A stretch of DNA of 46,007 nucleotides from the NCBI GenBank assembly GCA_022360055.1, contig JAKSDO010000177.1, forward strand, positions 1-46,007, in the 5' to 3' direction. The notes under the pieces were generated by a model, which made no database searches, was not told the DNA's origin, and saw only the letters and a list, made by a program, of their open reading frames with translations. Every line of letters begins with the position of its first letter. Within the stretch, counting starts at the first letter, position 1. This stretch comes from Cytophagales bacterium (GTDB taxonomy: Bacteria > Bacteroidota > Bacteroidia > Cytophagales > Cyclobacteriaceae). The position numbers and the translations under genes are program-made. Of this stretch, positions 45,601 through 46,007 are shown piece by piece.

Positions 45601-46007
45601 GATAACAAAGTCACGGTTTTTCCGGATGGCTTGTCGATAATTAAGTTCCAAAATTGCTGTTCATCGCTGGTTCCTCCCGTACGATTATAAAATGCCATCA
45701 GGCTATTATCCACTCCATTGATGGTTGTGGTATTTTGCTTGGCTCCGTCATACAGATAGTCCGCTCCGTTTTCTATGACAAAGTCACTGCCAATTTCAAC
45801 ATCATTGCCGTTGTGGTCAAAGGTTACTCCATTTTTAATGGTGAGGTTATTCAATACGATAAGGTCGGGATCAAGTATGGTTTCTCCCTGAATCGTATTT
45901 GTGATCAATTCGATTTGACTGGCGCTGCCTCCATTTTTATCTAAGGTCAGATTCCAGAAAGGAACGGTCGAAGCAATTTCGGCGTTTGTATTGTTTCTGT
46001 TCTCAAC
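39636..46007 (-). CDS. Giant T9SS-sorted surface protein (cut by right edge)
   Basis: The frame is open from the right edge to a stop at 39636, giving 2123 residues without the N-terminus; the TTG at 45908 is not a real start because the frame continues beyond it. The body is rich in Gly, Asn, Asp, Ser and Thr, with beta-helix-like strands (DLTISEGIFDDNGNTIDVLG). A module with [F/L]T[F/Y]PIG...Y-x-P and a YYW/YW segment occurs three times, near 44760-45080, 41715-42205 and 40380-40660. A fibronectin-like segment precedes the C-terminal T9SS sorting domain (about last 75 residues; LYPNPTSG ... GVYIVKLIQ). It should be exported through the T9SS and attached to or released from the cell surface, probably for adhesion. 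Confidence 0.93.
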   Translation of the reverse strand, partial: VENRNNTNAEIASTVPFWNLTLDKNGGSASQIELITNTIQGETILDPDLIVLNNLTIKNGVTFDHNGNDVEIGSDFVIENGADYLYDGAKQNTTTINGVDNSLMAFYNRTGGTSDEQQFWNLIIDKPSGKTVTLLSGKTGTNREGNANNLLRINGDALKLLSGTLDQTHYSIRVYTDTLLNYDDLTLYEPTGATTDANSNSDNDLIKFRPDPFVLITADTSKFGNVRLNNGSNIVTLVSDVYMERMEYKHGRIDLKNQNLKIDKLFINLNVSEADWNSCGGCNSVEDMLILDGNTSDGGLSLYVNADQTLTFPIGIGTDGLDADVDVGPGTGNSKYTPAQVTISNYSDDGYITIRTVDDQLATTNPSGDILSYYWRVDYSDFSTLPTVTYQFTYYDDDVDGGNEAGYVPGKVLDDTPFTRSSEIASNINTSTNSITFNGDTGSGASPFTLELANYTAGAPARFTGNVEVYYTRVLGDAAMTNWRTITNWTLAPNGSLEPHDSRQPAAADYPKAGDIAYVGWVPYGDPAYDDGKPHGIEIDGTETFAELRFTQMLDMSDNPTARNYEYNFQFRPTVCINPGGAMNAQAVKGEGAFWMRSTGGSQVDPDFSSVDMGAFALEDSAYMIYESTNSSFVYDHIPSEVPNLMIAGNGWGSIDRDFEISSDVTVKEDFELLGDVNLVLSSGGSGDFYVEGDLRIIRLDINGNDSQGDGEIAFPNDASRTIEVLGDLELVNQNALVNIRSANAPVQVSNLIVHCNIIQDNTSGGGLQLSSGAGLDYVHLTLSGEGTHNFEQTSGADASLYSVTVNKGTDQSSSFSFDGNFTLDGPTSGVGVDKALTLENGIAVINNSSINIDLSTGDDDFNIPATAGLQVSDGQVNVSGDDSGIFLDGSLIIDGGTVDMDDGSGNGNNYIEYSSSESARIDISSGTLVVGSQVRGNPITTKSVLDYTQTGGTVVVGKNAAPEASRSVFEILNTGSNFTYTGGSLTLVRQNTASPGVAALRILPTFSDVTQTIVIGNSDTPAGQTSFGINANIPLAGLTITGGPNYPTGIIQVNPLNLTNTLTIDAGAELDGNALELILEGDFVNDGTYTPSANKTTFSGSSAQSISGTGTTAFYDFNKTGAGTLNSSIAFTINNDLTISEGIFDDNGNTIDVLGNAEIDATHQSTGGAGDGLRFSGSAEQQLTRSSSGTGTIGMLTLQNSNGLVIPEGNGYDFDIDGGLKLNDGVFNIGSSAVTLGENAWISTTSTYSLTNMVKTNSSFTDNGLGKIFPAGYTGMFTYPIGEVKYTPVTVDFSVSGGTSGSTVGSIAVRPANEYHPTVDDGIQGMPSQPDVNNVLQYYWTLRANNFTGFAADIKFYYDQTDVSVTESGYSEADYIPARILAFSNPTNLVNKYDASDLDETNNIISFSAASVFNGVDENGVSGDYFAGIDEAIPDNVATYTVDVNGGSVAGNSYDIDVPGGGAPSGAVVVIPNGYTLDFDIDNVKLYKTEIQDGGVLEVNDTEFHRLGIVEGIGTLKFVHNGAGNPSLPAGDFGTFFSCSGGGLEYGGTGSYDILGGIPDIRNLTLSGSGDRNLPNANVTVCEDLVVDGATVNMRNDRLVTVNNDANLLSGTINAPAGTNSFFFVSGSFQITGGQYYGSTSGRTIILGSLVLDGGALDIGSNTHSFRLWADFNFISGSFSGGTGNADIWFNSVAGIQSTSSVITGNFIGVNSFNILHINKQVTGTSLVLNGDIEITKELEFRKGIINTNGNKLILGSSAAVTSPSEDSYVNGRVVKTLSNAGDDFTFPIGSATRYRPAYVQDVSTGGLAWEAEYFGASAVNEASVTNLSPADPSILTMSSQEYWKISDGNSGPSGVTATVGLSWGAESDVSSAMAEREQLEVMVWNGTNWDDYGGANFSSGHSQSQGSFNSSSSVSFSEKIITLGSTDLSNPLPVELVSFTGKEQNGIVKLTWETASELNNDYFVIEHSTDGSNFVEVGKEEGAGTTQEKQTYFFLHRRPVYPNNYYRLKQVDFDGAYEYSDIIVVRLNKVLNEVKELDFVLYPNPTSGNSVNIRLNSIDHAQPLVIEVVNMNGTHIFTKRYDSIDLYGDIELSFGYGATRGVYIVKLIQESGTTFRRLMLK

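Noticed and set aside
45908-45908. TTG as start of the giant surface protein
   Set aside because: The frame stays open for 33 more codons to the edge, and no signal peptide follows the TTG.

Overview
The window looks like a chromosomal segment of a Bacteroidota bacterium, most likely of the Cytophagales type. The main reasons are a 2.1-kilo-residue surface protein ending in a type IX secretion (T9SS) sorting domain, a second exported surface protein with the THLRAGEI start common in gliding bacteria, a TonB-C-domain lipoprotein, candidate promoters of the TAnnTTTG type, and weak or absent Shine-Dalgarno sequences. No tRNA, rRNA, CRISPR array, transposase or phage gene was recognised.

Region 1 (1-1259) holds the 5' part of an exported surface protein on the minus strand and the control region of the next locus. 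Region 2 (1260-18220) is a sugar and sugar-acid catabolic locus, almost all on the plus strand: GH29 alpha-L-fucosidase-like lipoprotein, LacI regulator, zinc alcohol dehydrogenase, a DUF6786-like protein, aldo/keto reductase, FucP-type symporter, RhaM-type mutarotase, a divergent nagB, then uxuB-uxuA-kdgK, a lactate-racemase (LarA) homologue, gnd, an intrinsic terminator, a second LacI regulator and a beta-phosphoglucomutase-like HAD phosphatase. A near-identical 25-nt operator-like sequence centred on CAAACGTTTG lies before both the GH29 gene and the dehydrogenase gene. The mannonate/2-keto-3-deoxygluconate (KDG) genes give D-fructuronate to D-mannonate to KDG to KDPG. The LarA homologue keeps the residues that hold the nickel-pincer cofactor. 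I propose that it is a sugar-acid 2-epimerase, for example gluconate/mannonate, joining this branch to the pentose phosphate branch represented by gnd.

Region 3 (18502-29502) carries unrelated housekeeping and envelope genes: a secreted unknown protein, an O-methyltransferase with a signal peptide next to an APC permease, the TonB-C lipoprotein, a ceramidase-like protein, SnoaL-like protein, metZ with osmC, a rhodanese, and amtB-glnB (the P-II protein lacks the uridylylated tyrosine). A roughly 90-bp repeat family is scattered here. Its end supplies the start codon of two of the genes, and its copies share two hairpins, one with a compensatory base-pair change.

Region 4 (29503-39635) has a drug/metabolite transporter, CoA-binding protein, a three-gene unit with a DUF418 membrane protein, a DUF4377-META lipoprotein, a cluster of hairpins and 15-bp tandem repeats running into the 3' end of a quinone-oxidoreductase-like gene, flotillin with its NfeD partner, and a truncated gamma-glutamylcyclotransferase-like gene. 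Region 5 (39636-46007) is the giant T9SS surface protein, cut by the right edge.
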